From contig JAGTJM010000012.1 of the NCBI GenBank assembly GCA_020747015.1, positions 124,001-188,000 of the forward strand: 64,000 nt of DNA, read 5' to 3'. Positions 12,643-23,612 of the stretch are shown in pieces. Both the position numbers and the translations under genes were made by a program. The stretch is from Pyrenochaeta sp. MPI-SDFR-AT-0127 (taxonomy: Eukaryota; Ascomycota; Dothideomycetes; Pleosporales; Cucurbitariaceae). The notes under the pieces are model-generated. The model did not search any database and was not told where the DNA came from. It saw only the letters and a list, made by a program, of their open reading frames with translations. Each line of letters begins with the position of its first letter. Within the stretch, counting starts at the first letter, position 1.

Positions 12643-15141
12643 TCAGACAATTTTGAGCTCTCGAGTTGGTAGTGAAGAGAAATAATCGTCATATTCGACT
12701 TTGTAGATTGCTCCCATTTTTGGATCTTGAGAATCTGGCAAGATTTGTAATGTAAAAATCATGATTCCTATCCGCTCGAATACCTCGTCGTTAATCTGTC
12801 GAAGAATTAAACCCCTATATTCTTTGAAGGATATGTGGGATTGAGACATCATCACCAAGACTGGGTCGCCAGGGGTGAGCGGTCGATCACCAGTTACCCA
12901 GTCATAATCTGGAGAGAAGTGATCAAGGCTTCCACGAGGCGGGGTAATAGTTGGGACTATCTCTCGGGCGGATTGCCAAGGGTATGTCGCGTCACTATAC
13001 AAGTTGGCTGCTAACACTTGACCCCTGAGCCGGATGCTAGCATCTGTAACTTCGCCAAGATTAATTGGTCCATGAGGAGTAAAATTAACATCGACTAGTT
13101 GCAGCGATGGCAGTAGATTCATGGATTCCTCGTAATATGCTGCCCCTTGCGATGAAACCCATGACCATGTTGGCACACGATTTCGAGAACGCGGCAGAGA
13201 GGGCATCTGAGCGGACCGCCAGAGAAGATGCTCGAGTAGATTACTCTTCCACATCCCAGCAACATACGTGTCGCTGCGTCGAAGTTGAATTTCTCGCTCG
13301 ACAACGGCCGCGAGTGCGGGTAAACGGTCGCTCTCGTATGTCAAGTTTAGTCGAGAATACTCCGTTACGGTGCGTTTCCAGTCTATAGTTTGAGTGAAAG
13401 GTATTTCCGCCAGGCCAATACGCCATATCAATGAATCCGAGAAGTTGACGGGCCCGCTTTCTGATCGAAAGGCGGATTTGCATTCCCAGTAGATTTCATC
13501 TTTTCCAAAGTGAGCGATTCGTGGGGATAGTCGTCGCTCTTGATACACCCATGCACGACCTAACAGTGGCCAATCCTCAATCGAAAACCAAGTATCTACT
13601 GACAGGTTGGGAAACTTGGCTGGTGCCTCTCTGACATGAAAACCACATGTCTGAAGCGCTCTCGATTTGAACCTAGTTGGATCTGGTGTAAAAATCCCAG
13701 TGCTGCTGTCTTTTGACCATGTGGCGGCAATTGTCAGATATGCATTCTCATATATATCTGCCATTGTTGCGGCGGCTTCTTTCCAGTCATCCTTGTCATC
13801 CTGCATGATACCTGGACTTCGTTGGTGATGCGAGCCAATTTCTATCTTCATCTACTCACACAGTGCATCAATCCAAATGAATTGAATTCTAAGAGCTTTA
13901 CAGATCTGTACAGCATCTTGGAATGTTTGGGGCAACGCGGCTATGGGGAGTCCATGTGCTAAAGCTTGTTCCGTGGCCCTTTCCAGTTTCACAGCGGGGC
14001 CTCTCGGCCCCCAACAATGGCTGAGACAAGCATATGTAGCTTTCACTTCGACTTGCTCTTTAAGATACACAACATCGTCATGAATGCCGAGAATTCGCTT
14101 TGGCAGCTTGTTTATTAAGTACCGCTTACAAGACGTGTGATTCTCAATGCAATCCTGGATCCAGAGATCAAGAGATTGAAGGGCGGCTTCAGACGAAGTG
14201 TCTCCAGATGGAAGCACTTTAGAGCCTATTCGAGGTATTGACGTCCACACTGGATCTGTATCATGCGATTCTGGTGGCTGTAAGTCTCCAAGCAGTGTGT
14301 TCTGTGCGCATTGACAAATCAAATAGATATGCAACCACCTACTCTTGATCTGGAAAAGCTCCAAAGAAATCCAACGAGAGATACAGCCTCGAGAAGGACG
14401 ATCTCGATGTTTTACTGCTTGAGTTATTGATGCCTCAGTTTCGACGCCACTCGCACCGCCGTTCTCTCCATCCATATGGCCAAAGTCAGCAAAACTTGTG
14501 GAGACTTCGAGATCTATTCTCACTGGACAGTTGATCCCGTATGTGCCTACTTCAACGTCTATATTGAGAATGTTTAGATTCGATCTCCCGGTCTTGAAAG
14601 TCTCGATAGCGTCTCGCAGCAAGGTACACACAGCACAGTCAACTTCCGCACTATTGTGAAGACACTCCATGGTCATGCGGTATCGTGACAGGTCGTTTGA
14701 CAAGCGTATTAACTCGTCTAAGCTGTTCCCTTCATAACAGACCAATGTCATAAGCTTCTTGCAAGAGATGTGGGAGTCTGCAACTACAAAACCAGCATCG
14801 TTCTTAAACCCATGAGAAATATTTTGGGCCTCGATACAAGTCTCTTCTGCAGCATCGCGCACTTGTCGTGAGCACCCGAGATGCCGTATATGCGTCTTGT
14901 CTTGAGCATGTTTAGGCGTACATTGCTTCCGACGAGGGTTAAGCGGCTTGAAGATCCGCTTACCGTTCTTTCTCAAGATTAGAAGAACTGCCATAAGACC
15001 AGTGGGTATCCAAATATTGTGACCAAGATAGGAAAAGTATAGAGAATATAAATTTCTGTAACAAAACGTTTGTCGGATCAAAGTGTAAGCTGTAGGCGGC
15101 AAAATACATTGCCAAGCACTGGCGGGGTTGACTACCTGCAT
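12643..15141 (-). CDS. HET-domain (heterokaryon incompatibility) protein, intact
   Basis: Two exons, 15141-13860 and 13811-12643, are joined over a 48-nt intron (GTGAGT..CCAG) that hides an apparent in-frame TAG. The join restores FIWIDALC|IMQDDKDDW, the strongest HET signature. Upstream are CLSHCWGPRGP and LPQTFQDAVQI. Downstream come DIYENAYLTIAAT, RAWVYQERRLSPRIAHF and VPTWSWVSSQG, and the protein ends RELKIV. It would be about 816 residues, long for the class, because the N-terminal 130 residues include a hydrophobic segment and a basic stretch of doubtful status. A start at a downstream Met is possible. A cysteine-rich pre-HET region (HNSAEVDCAVCTLL) is present. The role is allorecognition and induced cell death by family; the partner is unknown. 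Confidence 0.88.
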
Positions 15142-15803
15142 GTCATGCCAGTAGTGGGACTTGTATGGTTGGCACCAACATTTGCTTGAACCAAAATATG
15201 TCAGTATTCATTAGACATCGGCAAATAAATGTAGGCTAGCATAGGAGCACCAGTTCTAACGCTTCTTCTTTTTACGCTGCCAACACAGAAAGTGAGAAGT
15301 GGTGTCACAAACAATCAGCCTCCGTAAAGTTGGATGAGGACTCCCCGTCGTAAACAATACAGCGATTATGTACTGAAGGCGATGGCTTTGTATGAACGAT
15401 TTGCCGTGTAGATTGATCTAGAGAAAGCACATCAAATTTTGGTTTCACGATTTCACGATTTCATGAAGGGCGTGGGAAAAAAAAGTGGACTTTTCTTGAA
15501 GATAATTGCATTCGTCATTCGTCTCTCGTGGGTTCATCGCTTTCGTACTTCGTGCCTCTTTGGCGCTTTGCTATATTGCGTGGGCACGCTTTCATCCTCC
15601 AAGCTTTCAAATATAGGTGTATAATACCTATTAAAACTCCGCCAACGCCGTTCGCTCGATGCGAGCTGTGTGAGTTTCTCGCCAAATGTAAATAGTAAAA
15701 AATATACCAGAAATAAAAAGTGCCTCAGGTCCGTACTCTGCTGTGGGCCTGCGGCGGCTCTGCCGTAGCAGACAACGTTATAGTGTCTTCCTTTTGAACG
15801 TAT
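15142..15803. other. Intergenic, no gene seen
   Basis: Spacer between the uncertain 5' end of the HET gene and the 3' end of the DnaJ gene. I see no supported feature. Confidence 0.5.
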
Positions 15804-17106
15804 CTATAGAATCTTTCCCAGTGCTTCTTTCTGTTGGCTCGTAAGACTCGTTGGAAACTTGATTTTGACCCCAACAATGAAGTCTCCTCGTTCTGCAGGC
15901 TTCTTTGACTTGGGCATCCCGAGGTTTGGGTATCTTTCTGTCCACGTAGGGCCTGTAGGTCCGCCGCTACCAACATTGAGTTGCTTGCCATCGATAGTTT
16001 GCACGGTGCGGCGCCAACCGGTTAATGCCTCCTTGAGGTCGAGTTCGATAATATGTTTGATGTCGTCACCTTCGCGGGTGAACATTGCGTGCGGTTTCTA
16101 TGTCATCATTAGCATCAGATCCCTCAAATCAGGTATGGTGTGGAAGTGGGAACATACCTCAGAAACAATAAAATGCAAATCTTGTGTCCCTCCCTCGACC
16201 TGATCGCCAACGTCTGAAAACTTGATTTTACTGCCGGCTTTCAGGCCTTTCTTGATTGGCACCTCCAGAATCCGATCCTGCGTACTCTGTTTGCCCGTCG
16301 ACTGATCGTAGGTCTTTCTCTTGATTTTCAACTTTTTGGTGGTACCATTATACAACTCTTCTAAGCTCACAGCAAGCGGCTTCTCCACGACTGTGACTTC
16401 GGGTTCTGGTGCTCTTCGTCCACCGCGGAACCTGCCACCGGGTTTGCCGCCCATACCGCCAGGCATTCCACCCATACCGAAGCCACCGAAATCAAATTCG
16501 TCACCGCCGCCACCAACGCCGCTGTTGCGCATGAATTCGCTCCAGATGTCGTTCTCATTGGAGAAATTGAAGCCGCTGTGCCCACCACCGGTCGAGAAGT
16601 GGAATGATCGTGTGCCACCGGGCATTCCACCAGATTGTGCAAAGGGATATCCGCCACCGCCTCCTCCTCCCGTGAATGGGTTCCCCCCAGACCCGGCATC
16701 GCTTTCTGGGTGTGGAACTCCGCCGCGCAGGATGAATTCGAGCCCGTATTGGTCATAGGTTTTACGCTTTTCGGGATCAGATAGGATTTCGTATGCTTGT
16801 GAGCATTCTATAGGTATAAATTAGTATCGGCAATGAATGACAGGGGGTGGTGGGTTAGCTACCTTTGAACTTCTCGGCCGCTTGCGGGTTGTCCTTGTTC
16901 TTGTCCGGATGCCATTTCAGGGCGGCCTTCCGATATGCCTTCTTGATCTCGTCTTGCGTTGCGGAGGGTTGTGTACCTGCAATGGCTTGTTAGCATGTGC
17001 CATGGAGCTGTGCCTACCCGCCATGCATCGTGGGGAATCATGGCAAAGGAGGGGTATGCCGAGCAAACTCACCTAATGAATCGTAGAGCTTGGTCTCTTT
17101 GACCAT
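15804..17106 (-). CDS. SIS1: Class II Hsp40/DnaJ co-chaperone (Sis1/Psi1/DNAJB1 type)
   Basis: Exons 17106-17073, 16976-16863, 16807-16158 and 16097-15804 give 363 residues, close to yeast Sis1 (352). The protein stimulates Hsp70 ATPase and delivers clients for folding in the cytosol and nucleus. The J domain starts MVKETKLYDSLG and carries the HPD motif at 34-36 (KWHPDKN). A Gly/Phe-rich and Gly/Met-rich region follows (about 80-165). Then come two beta-barrel client-binding domains, with VSLEELYNGTTKKLKIKR in the first and FTREGDDIKHIIELDLKEAL in the second. No zinc-finger CXXCXGXG repeats are present, which sets it apart from class I Ydj1. Introns are 96, 55 and 60 nt. A near-perfect heat-shock element lies about 190 bp upstream, which fits Hsf1 control. 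Confidence 0.96.
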
Positions 17107-17695
17107 TGTGAATTAAAGGAATGGATACAAAAAGTATCTTGTGTATGCGTGTCCAAAGTATCGAGAGCTGTCTTTGTGGTGCAGGAGTGTGAAGTTGCTT
17201 TTATCGTTCGAGTTGGATGTCTCTCCACCCACCAATGAAGGCGCATGGGCCCCACCTGACGTCGACCCTTCGCGGCAATTCGTTGGTGTTCAAGGAAGCT
17301 TCGAGAAGCTTCAGCAACAACGCAGTCTCTGAATTGCCATCTTATCATGAATGGTATTTCGCTATGATTCTATGTTGCTTAATAGGGAGGAGGCAATGAT
17401 ACAACAATATCAAGGGTTGCAATTGGTGCGACTAGAATTGAACTTAAATTGCATTCGATCATAGTCGACCTCCCCTGTCGCAAAAGCTATGACGCGCCAA
17501 ACTCCGCCATGCCAACCTATAACGCCATTCCCATACGCTCTTTTCGGTATGCTACATTGAAGGGCAGACAAGGTATTCAAAAGGACAACTATTTTTGCAA
17601 CATGCGACACGACGCTTGTGCGTGGTGCTTGTCCAGCCAACAGCAGTTGATCGCTGATGCTGCGGAGACCATCATCTTTCACTCGGCTGAGTAGC
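17107..17695. other. Promoter of the DnaJ gene and 3' flank of CBF5
   Basis: This spacer holds the heat-shock element described separately and probably the CBF5 terminator. No gene is seen. Plus-strand open frames near 17.7-18.0 kb are antisense shadows of the repetitive Lys/Glu tail of CBF5. Confidence 0.7.
17295..17312. promoter_or_regulatory. Four-unit heat-shock element (HSE)
   Basis: The bases read GAA, 2-nt gap, TTC, 2-nt gap, GAA, 2-nt gap, TTC. Four inverted nGAAn units are thus in perfect 5-bp register, the canonical binding site of trimeric Hsf1. The site lies about 190 bp upstream of the start of the Sis1-type DnaJ gene, whose yeast counterpart is a known Hsf1 target. Both the spacing and the target gene make chance unlikely. 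Confidence 0.85.
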
Positions 17696-19322
17696 TCAGT
17701 CAGAATCGCTGTCACCGCCCTTGCTCTTCCTCTTCTCCTTCTTTGCGGCTTTCTCGGCCTTCTTTGCAGCCTTCTCTTCCTTCTTCTTGCGCTTACGCTC
17801 TGCCTTGTCTTCGCTGTCCTCATCTTCGTCCTCACCCCGGCTCTTGCGCTTCTTGCTGCCAGCCTCTGCTTCCGCCTCCTCTTCTGAACCAAGACCAGTT
17901 GGTGGAACTGGGGGAGCAGACAGCACATCGGACGATGATGTGGTTTGAGCCACAGGCGCAGATCCATCGACGTCATTCCTGTTGAAGTCCTTGTACTCAG
18001 TGTTCCACTTGGCAGGAGTCTTCTCATTTGGTCGGCCGAATTTCTGGAATGTTTAGCGGTGAACTTTTGGGATCATAGTGGCGAAGCTTACATCAAGTGT
18101 ACCAGCCTCCTTCATCTTCTTCTTCTCGGTCGCAACCGGGCCCATGCCCCATCTCCTAGGGTAAAGATCGCGCTCCATAATGACTCGCTTGATCTTTGCG
18201 ACAACGCCGTGATCGCACGATGACATCTCCACTGCCGACATCTGCGCATAGGCAAGCGCAATGGCTTCGCCTTTAGTGGTCATGAGAACAACTTCTTCGT
18301 GAATTTCAATACCCTTCTCGAATCGGAGTAGACCCGGAAGCATGAGCTTAGCACCGTAGCAAATGGCATTAACCGAGCTGTCTTTGACCACAATGCGCTT
18401 GTAGCTCATCAACAGACTCTCCAAAGGCGCGATGACCTTGCGCAGATAGGCCTCGTCACGGTTATTGTCATGTAGCCACTGTGCGTCCAGAACGTCATGG
18501 AGTGTGACCAACTCCTTGGTCTCATCCATAGCACCACTTCGAACTCGGCGGAGCTCCTGCATATGGGCACCCACACCGAGCAACAGACCAAGATGAACGC
18601 AGAGGGTACGAATGTAGGTTCCGGCCTCGCAGCTCACCCAGAAGACACCTAGCTGCCTCTCGTTGTCGAACTCATACAGCTTGCTCTCGTGGATCGTGCG
18701 GATACGCAGTTGTCGCTTGACGGCCGAAATGAGCGGTGGTCGCTGGAACAGGGCACCAGTGAGGGTCTCGAGGGCACGCGCAAATTGTGCTTCTCCTCCA
18801 GGCAGCTTGTCGTGCAGGCGGATGACGCACACATACTCCTTTCCGGCACCTTGCTGGGACTTGACGAGACGAGTGGCGCGATCGATGCAGACAATGAGGC
18901 AGCCGGTAACCTTGGGGTCAAGAGTTCCGCTGTGACCAGTCTTTTCAACCCTACACATAGTTAGCCAGGGTTGCTCGAGACCAATTGCAACCATTTCTCG
19001 TACCTCAACATGCGCTTGATCCATGACACAACTTCGTGGCTGGACGGGTTCGAGGGCTTGTCGAGGTTGATGACACCAGAGCTGATGTACTGCTTGATGT
19101 CTCGCGATAGAGGTGCACATCCATTGGGAATAGGAGTGTAATGTGAGGTGCGTACGAGCACTGTATACAAGTTAACAAAGCATTCAGAAGCTATGCGCAG
19201 AGTCGCAGCATACAGTCGCTGTAATTCTTGAGCAGCAGCGGCCAGTCGCTTGTGTCGATAGCTGGCGCGGAAGCCGCTGGCTTGATCACGTACGCGTCTG
19301 GGTTAGTCTGCACGAGAGCCAT
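17696..19322 (-). CDS. CBF5: H/ACA snoRNP pseudouridine synthase Cbf5 (dyskerin)
   Basis: Exons 19322-19214, 19160-19004, 18950-18092 and 18043-17696 encode 490 residues. Cbf5 is the catalytic subunit of H/ACA snoRNPs and isomerises uridines in rRNA and snRNA in the nucleolus. The dyskerin-like N-terminus reads WPLLLKNYSDLLVRTSHYTP. The TruB catalytic motif is KTGHSGTLDPKVTG, with Asp near residue 100. KEYVCVIRLHDKLP and the GTYIRTLCVHLG region follow, then a PUA RNA-binding domain (about 270-350), in which DSSVNAICYGAKLMLPG is typical. The tail is a long run of KKE/KKK-type repeats with an acidic DEDEDSED block, as in fungal Cbf5. Introns are 47-53 nt. ATG 19322 was chosen because longer frames upstream lack an ATG. 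Nothing is missing. Confidence 0.97.
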
Positions 19323-20006
19323 GGCGTTGGTTGTTGTGTTAGCTGGTGCTGCAATTGGCGATGCAGTAGAGCTTCGAACTTTTCCACGAAATTTCGGGGC
19401 CACGCTAGGAAAAAGGTCGGCCCGCTCAACTCCGGCTCAACTCCACAACTTTGAAGTGTCCAGTTCGATGCACGCGTTCTCATTGCTTTAAGTATGTCTT
19501 ATCGTATTTAACGATTACAAAATTCATTGATACGAATGTTTAATGCCCGTCTACGCTATCTACGAGACCGTAAGGCGCATATATTCGCCCCGTCCAGTTT
19601 TACATGCTTGAAGTCTTCGCCCGTCATTTATGCATGGTGAGATACGACCTGTCATGAGCCACCATGTCTTGCATCACAAGCACCATGTATTCTGTAAATA
19701 TTGCGACTATGGTCGATTGCTCATTTTGATAGTGTATTTGCCTGCCAGCGGATGTGATTCCATGGTCACCTCCCACTTTTCACGTCCCAAGTCAAGATCT
19801 TGCCAATATTTTTAGTTTAGTTGTGGATAAGCCGAAGCAAATTACATTCTCCTAGTTTAAGCACAATCTTAAATTATTCTACGTCCAAATCTGGGGCGCT
19901 CGATATCGGAAATTTTGGCACTATGAAGATTTGCGATTTATATCGTCATAAAAGTCATTAGTGAAAATTGAACTGATCAAACAGCTACTCTACATGAATC
20001 ATCAAT
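19323..20006. other. Intergenic, no gene seen
   Basis: CBF5 promoter and 3' flank of the TENA-like gene. It becomes AT-rich after 19.8 kb. No supported feature. Confidence 0.5.
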
Positions 20007-20984
20007 CTATCCCTGCACTGGCACATGGCCATTCCCCCTAGTTGCATCGTACTTCTCCTTTTGCAGACTATTTCCGTCCACGCTGATCAATGTTGAGCCA
20101 TCCAAGTCTCCTCTTGTGCTGCCAACCACAGGCTGTTGTAAGCCACCCACTCCTTGTGAACCCGAAACATCTGGCCAAAACGCCTCCTCGGCATCTAATA
20201 CCGCTTGCCAAACCACATGAGCACGTTCCTTAACTTCCAACCATCTCGCGTTGTCGCGGCCAACCGCTTCACTCACACCCTCGTTCAAGATTCGCTCGAG
20301 TTGCTCGACAAACATCAGGAACTCACGGTTCGACCAGTTGGGGATAAATTCTCTCCTCATCGCGCCGCCGTCTGCGTCATTGTTGAATGTGCGTGGTGAA
20401 GCCTGAGCGTCTTGTCGTCGAGCCCATCTCCAGGCTTCGTAGTATACTTTCTCCGTTGCCCACAGAAGAACCAAGGGCTCTAGCCATGGTAGGAACGCAT
20501 TTGGTTTTTGAGCTGCAACGCTGGCAAATAATGCTTCAAACCGACGCAAACCCTCGGATTTGAGTTCTTGCGGTATTGGCCCGTTGTGCAATTCGATCTG
20601 GTAGATCTCGGCGACTTCCTTGAAGAACGTTGCTTCTCGTTTCGCATTTACTAATGCAGCTTCGAGCCATGTAATTAATCGTGTCTCGATGTCTGGCTCC
20701 GCGCCAGGTAATGGCTGATGTGTCCTGTTTCGTGTGACTGAGACGAGCAGGTCACTGGTGAGTTGTGTGTAACCCAACAAGTACAACAGGTCATTTGCAA
20801 GCCATTGCGCGATCACAGGCTTGGGTAATGTGCCATTCGCAGCTTGAGCTAGGAATTGATGTCTCGTTGCACGGAGCAGCTGGTCATGGTTGATGGATAG
20901 TAAGTGTGTTGTGAGGGCCCAAGGAACATCGGTCAGGTCTACACTGTTGTTGGCGACGATCGTGCCTGGGTGGTGTGTAGGCAT
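20007..20984 (-). CDS. TENA/THI-4 family protein (haem-oxygenase-like fold)
   Basis: An intronless 325-residue protein. Helices in the N-terminal half match the TENA/THI-4/PqqC fold: residues about 35-75 read LLRATRHQFLAQAANGTL, then QWLANDLLYLLGYTQLTSDLL. Characterised TENA enzymes hydrolyse aminopyrimidines in thiamine salvage, but many fungal single-domain members have no proven reaction. The middle holds the usual acidic and aromatic helix bundle (EPLVLLWATEKVYYEAWRW). The C-terminal 60 residues, after FWPDVSGSQG, are a disordered extension beyond the family core. The protein appears soluble. It lies next to a flavin oxidase and an SDR, so a small catabolic group is possible but unproven. 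Confidence 0.85.
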   Translation of the reverse strand: MPTHHPGTIVANNSVDLTDVPWALTTHLLSINHDQLLRATRHQFLAQAANGTLPKPVIAQWLANDLLYLLGYTQLTSDLLVSVTRNRTHQPLPGAEPDIETRLITWLEAALVNAKREATFFKEVAEIYQIELHNGPIPQELKSEGLRRFEALFASVAAQKPNAFLPWLEPLVLLWATEKVYYEAWRWARRQDAQASPRTFNNDADGGAMRREFIPNWSNREFLMFVEQLERILNEGVSEAVGRDNARWLEVKERAHVVWQAVLDAEEAFWPDVSGSQGVGGLQQPVVGSTRGDLDGSTLISVDGNSLQKEKYDATRGNGHVPVQG

Positions 20985-21688
20985 GGTAGGTAACGTTGGC
21001 GTAGGATTTGTGATATTTGAATTGTTCTGTGAATGTATTCGATAAAGTACATATACTGTTCAGAATACGGTAATAATTTGTGGCTTGTTGTTTATGGAGA
21101 ATTAAACTGGGGCAGAAGGTTGCTTATATGTTCAAGATGGAGGATATGCCAAGAAACAGAGCATCGGTATGGACGAAAAGTTACGTATTGGGGCTGAGTG
21201 TACAAGAAAGGTAGAGAAGTCGCCAAGGATGATTTCATGGTGTTGCAGAACTGAAATGACGTTGCTCTTGGAAATCTTCGATGCTAGACCATTGTCGTTG
21301 GTGCGCGAAAGTGCTAGAGACATGTTCTGGAACCGACGAAGGTTCTTGGCGAAAAGTGTGGAGCGGAAAGCTTGGCGACATGAGGCTCTAATTCCCCATG
21401 CGGTAAGTACAAATGGAAATCATGGCGGAGCCCTTGGCGGTATGACGGTGCCGCCACCCGATTTTGCTGCGTAGTATGGGGTGCGCCAACGTCTTGACAC
21501 GCAATGATCATGCAGCCTGGGGTCCGCGTGACAATTTTCCGGATGAGACGGATCAGACGCGCAGCTCTGCTAGGCTTGGAAAGCTTCGATGCATGTTGCA
21601 AGGTTTTGGCTATCTCCAATGCCCATCTTTCCTCGATTTGTAGATGTGTTGCTCAGAGCAGGGATGTGAGGAAAAGTGCAAAGGCACG
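20985..21688. other. Intergenic, no gene seen
   Basis: TENA promoter and 3' flank of the FAD oxidase. Open frames on both strands lack domain signals. Confidence 0.5.
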
Positions 21689-23011
21689 TCAAGCATCCGT
21701 CAGGTCACTTAATTCCCGTTTAGGAACAACGTGCTCGTGTGCACCCCTGCCCTCAAAGTGAGCAGTTTTCCACTGCCATCGCTTGTCTCTCTCCTCGCCA
21801 TTGCTCACACCATGCAGCACGTTGGCGATGTACTTGCCGATTGTCGGTAGAAACTTCCAGCTATGGAAACTTCCTCCTACTGCAAGAAATAGATTGCCCA
21901 GTTGTGGATGCGGATGTCTCGTCATCAGCTGATCCTGCGATGGGGTGATCGCGTCCCAGCAAAGACGCCAATAGTCCGGGGTTCGACTTGCAAAGTTTGG
22001 CATCGTCTTTTTGATCATGCAATCTAAAGTCTCTTGTTGAAGCTTCAAAGGAACGCTAGTTTGCGGGCCTGATGGTGGAACTGAGACCTTATGACTGGAT
22101 GGCGTCAACGTGGTATTGGTGAAGGATCGAGAATGCGTGAATTTGAGGAGGTGAGAGTCTGCTGGTGGTGGAATTATCTCGCCTCTATCACCATATACAA
22201 TCACTGGCATATCTTTGAGCTTCTCATACTCGCCTTCAGCCAACTTATAATGCACAACGCACACACCTGCTGCTGTGACTTGTTTCTCGACACGATCTTC
22301 GTCGGAGACACGTAATTCGTCCTCGATGGGCGATAAAAGTTCGCTCGTCCACGCTCCTGTGGCAAGCAAAACCTTATCGGCCTCGTAGATGCGACCATCT
22401 TGAGTCTTGACCCCTCTCACCCCATCATCAGCCAAGACAAGCCTGTCCACATCCCCACAATCATATTTCACGCCCCTGCTTGTAGCAGCCTCCATCAGTC
22501 TTTGCATGGCTTTCGCAGCATCTGCCCACCCAGCCTTCGGGTTCCAATACCCTTTTGCAATGGTAGGCTCTTCCAAGTCAACCTCACTTAAAATACCTTG
22601 CCAGTTGCTTCTCAGACCTACATCTATTGCAATATCGCTCGTGTCATCGCTCCCTCTGTCTCTGAAATTCTTCCGTATTCGCTCAAACACATCACTTTCT
22701 TCATCACTCAGCGCTATCCATCCGCTTTCGTGGAAAAATCGGTGACCTTCATGATCCTGCAACACTGGCCACGTCTTCCAGGCTTCCAATGCTTCATATG
22801 CCAGGTCCATGTAGAAGCGCGATGTATAATCAGCACGCACGATCTTGTTGATGTCGGTGGAGGCAGCATGATGAGGCGGGAAAGGCGAGCGATCGAGCAC
22901 GGTAATCTTTGAAGGGCAAGGATGTGTGAGCGAAAGATGGTATGCGGCGCTTGTGCCAAAGACACCAGCACCAACAATGAGGATGCTGGGTGAAGAGTCC
23001 GGCATGGTCAT
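21689..23011 (-). CDS. FAD-dependent amine oxidoreductase (sarcosine / fructosyl-amino-acid oxidase-like)
   Basis: An intronless DAO-family flavoenzyme of 440 residues. The Rossmann dinucleotide motif GAGVFG sits at residues 14-19, after SILIV. The characteristic HAASTDINKIVRADY segment follows, resembling the FAD-contacting region of fructosyl amino-acid and sarcosine oxidases. Cys351 in RLCWDAITPSQD is where these enzymes attach FAD covalently. The C-terminal GGSFHSWKFLPTIGKY closes the flavin site. The reaction is oxidation of a secondary amine (sarcosine, pipecolate or glycated amino acid) with release of H2O2; the exact substrate cannot be assigned. The C-terminus lacks an obvious SKL-type peroxisomal signal. 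Two closely spaced Met codons (residues 1 and 3) could each start translation. Confidence 0.88.
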   Translation of the reverse strand: MTMPDSSPSILIVGAGVFGTSAAYHLSLTHPCPSKITVLDRSPFPPHHAASTDINKIVRADYTSRFYMDLAYEALEAWKTWPVLQDHEGHRFFHESGWIALSDEESDVFERIRKNFRDRGSDDTSDIAIDVGLRSNWQGILSEVDLEEPTIAKGYWNPKAGWADAAKAMQRLMEAATSRGVKYDCGDVDRLVLADDGVRGVKTQDGRIYEADKVLLATGAWTSELLSPIEDELRVSDEDRVEKQVTAAGVCVVHYKLAEGEYEKLKDMPVIVYGDRGEIIPPPADSHLLKFTHSRSFTNTTLTPSSHKVSVPPSGPQTSVPLKLQQETLDCMIKKTMPNFASRTPDYWRLCWDAITPSQDQLMTRHPHPQLGNLFLAVGGSFHSWKFLPTIGKYIANVLHGVSNGEERDKRWQWKTAHFEGRGAHEHVVPKRELSDLTDA

Positions 23012-23612
23012 AGATAAGCTGTCGAAATCTGCTGATCTTAGTTTCCATTCAAGTCCAACTCTAGTGGTATAACTCGTGAGCCAGATAGTGACTGTTGAAT
23101 ATTATGGATATGTTCTATATTCTAATCTAGACCGTTTAATAAGGATGATGCAAACGCGGGGAAAGGATCGTCCTGAATGCTGAGGTAAGCACACCTCACA
23201 TGTTGCCCTTCACCTTCATACCACTTCCATCTTCTACATAGGTTAACATCACCATATCAAGATGGAAAATATCCTATAAGTGCATTGTCCAATACTTTAG
23301 TACACAAGACAGATATTAAATGTAGGGTGTGTAAGACTGACTACCTAGGTCTAATCGATATAATATATGCCTTGTACTATTTGAGATATTGTAGCAAAGT
23401 TATCTGCAGGTTTGATTCAAAGTATTTTTGGTTCTGGCCTCCTCGATTGTGCGTTCCTCAATTCTCCCTAATGTAAATTATAGTTCTGTAAGGAATCCAC
23501 ATGCCTACACTCACCATGACTCATACTGAGTACCTAGTTTGAGGAATAGTACTCCATCAATCTATAAGCATATAAGAATGATAGAAAATTGAATTCATCC
23601 ATTTCAACAGTC
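23012..23612. other. Divergent promoter region, no gene seen
   Basis: An AT-rich 600-bp spacer between two genes transcribed away from each other, the FAD oxidase and the SDR. Shared regulation is possible. No coding signal. Confidence 0.5.

Noticed and set aside
13812..13859. Apparent in-frame stop splitting the second HET gene into two genes
   Set aside because: A GTGAGT..CCAG intron of 48 nt removes it and restores the WIDALCIMQDD core exactly, so this is one intact gene.
16321..16758. Proline-rich plus-strand frame over the DnaJ gene
   Set aside because: Antisense of the Gly-rich DnaJ linker (GGN codons read as CCN).
17410..18027. Long basic open frames on both strands over the CBF5 3' end
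   Set aside because: These are frame shadows of the repetitive Lys/Glu-coding tail of CBF5; composition alone keeps them open.
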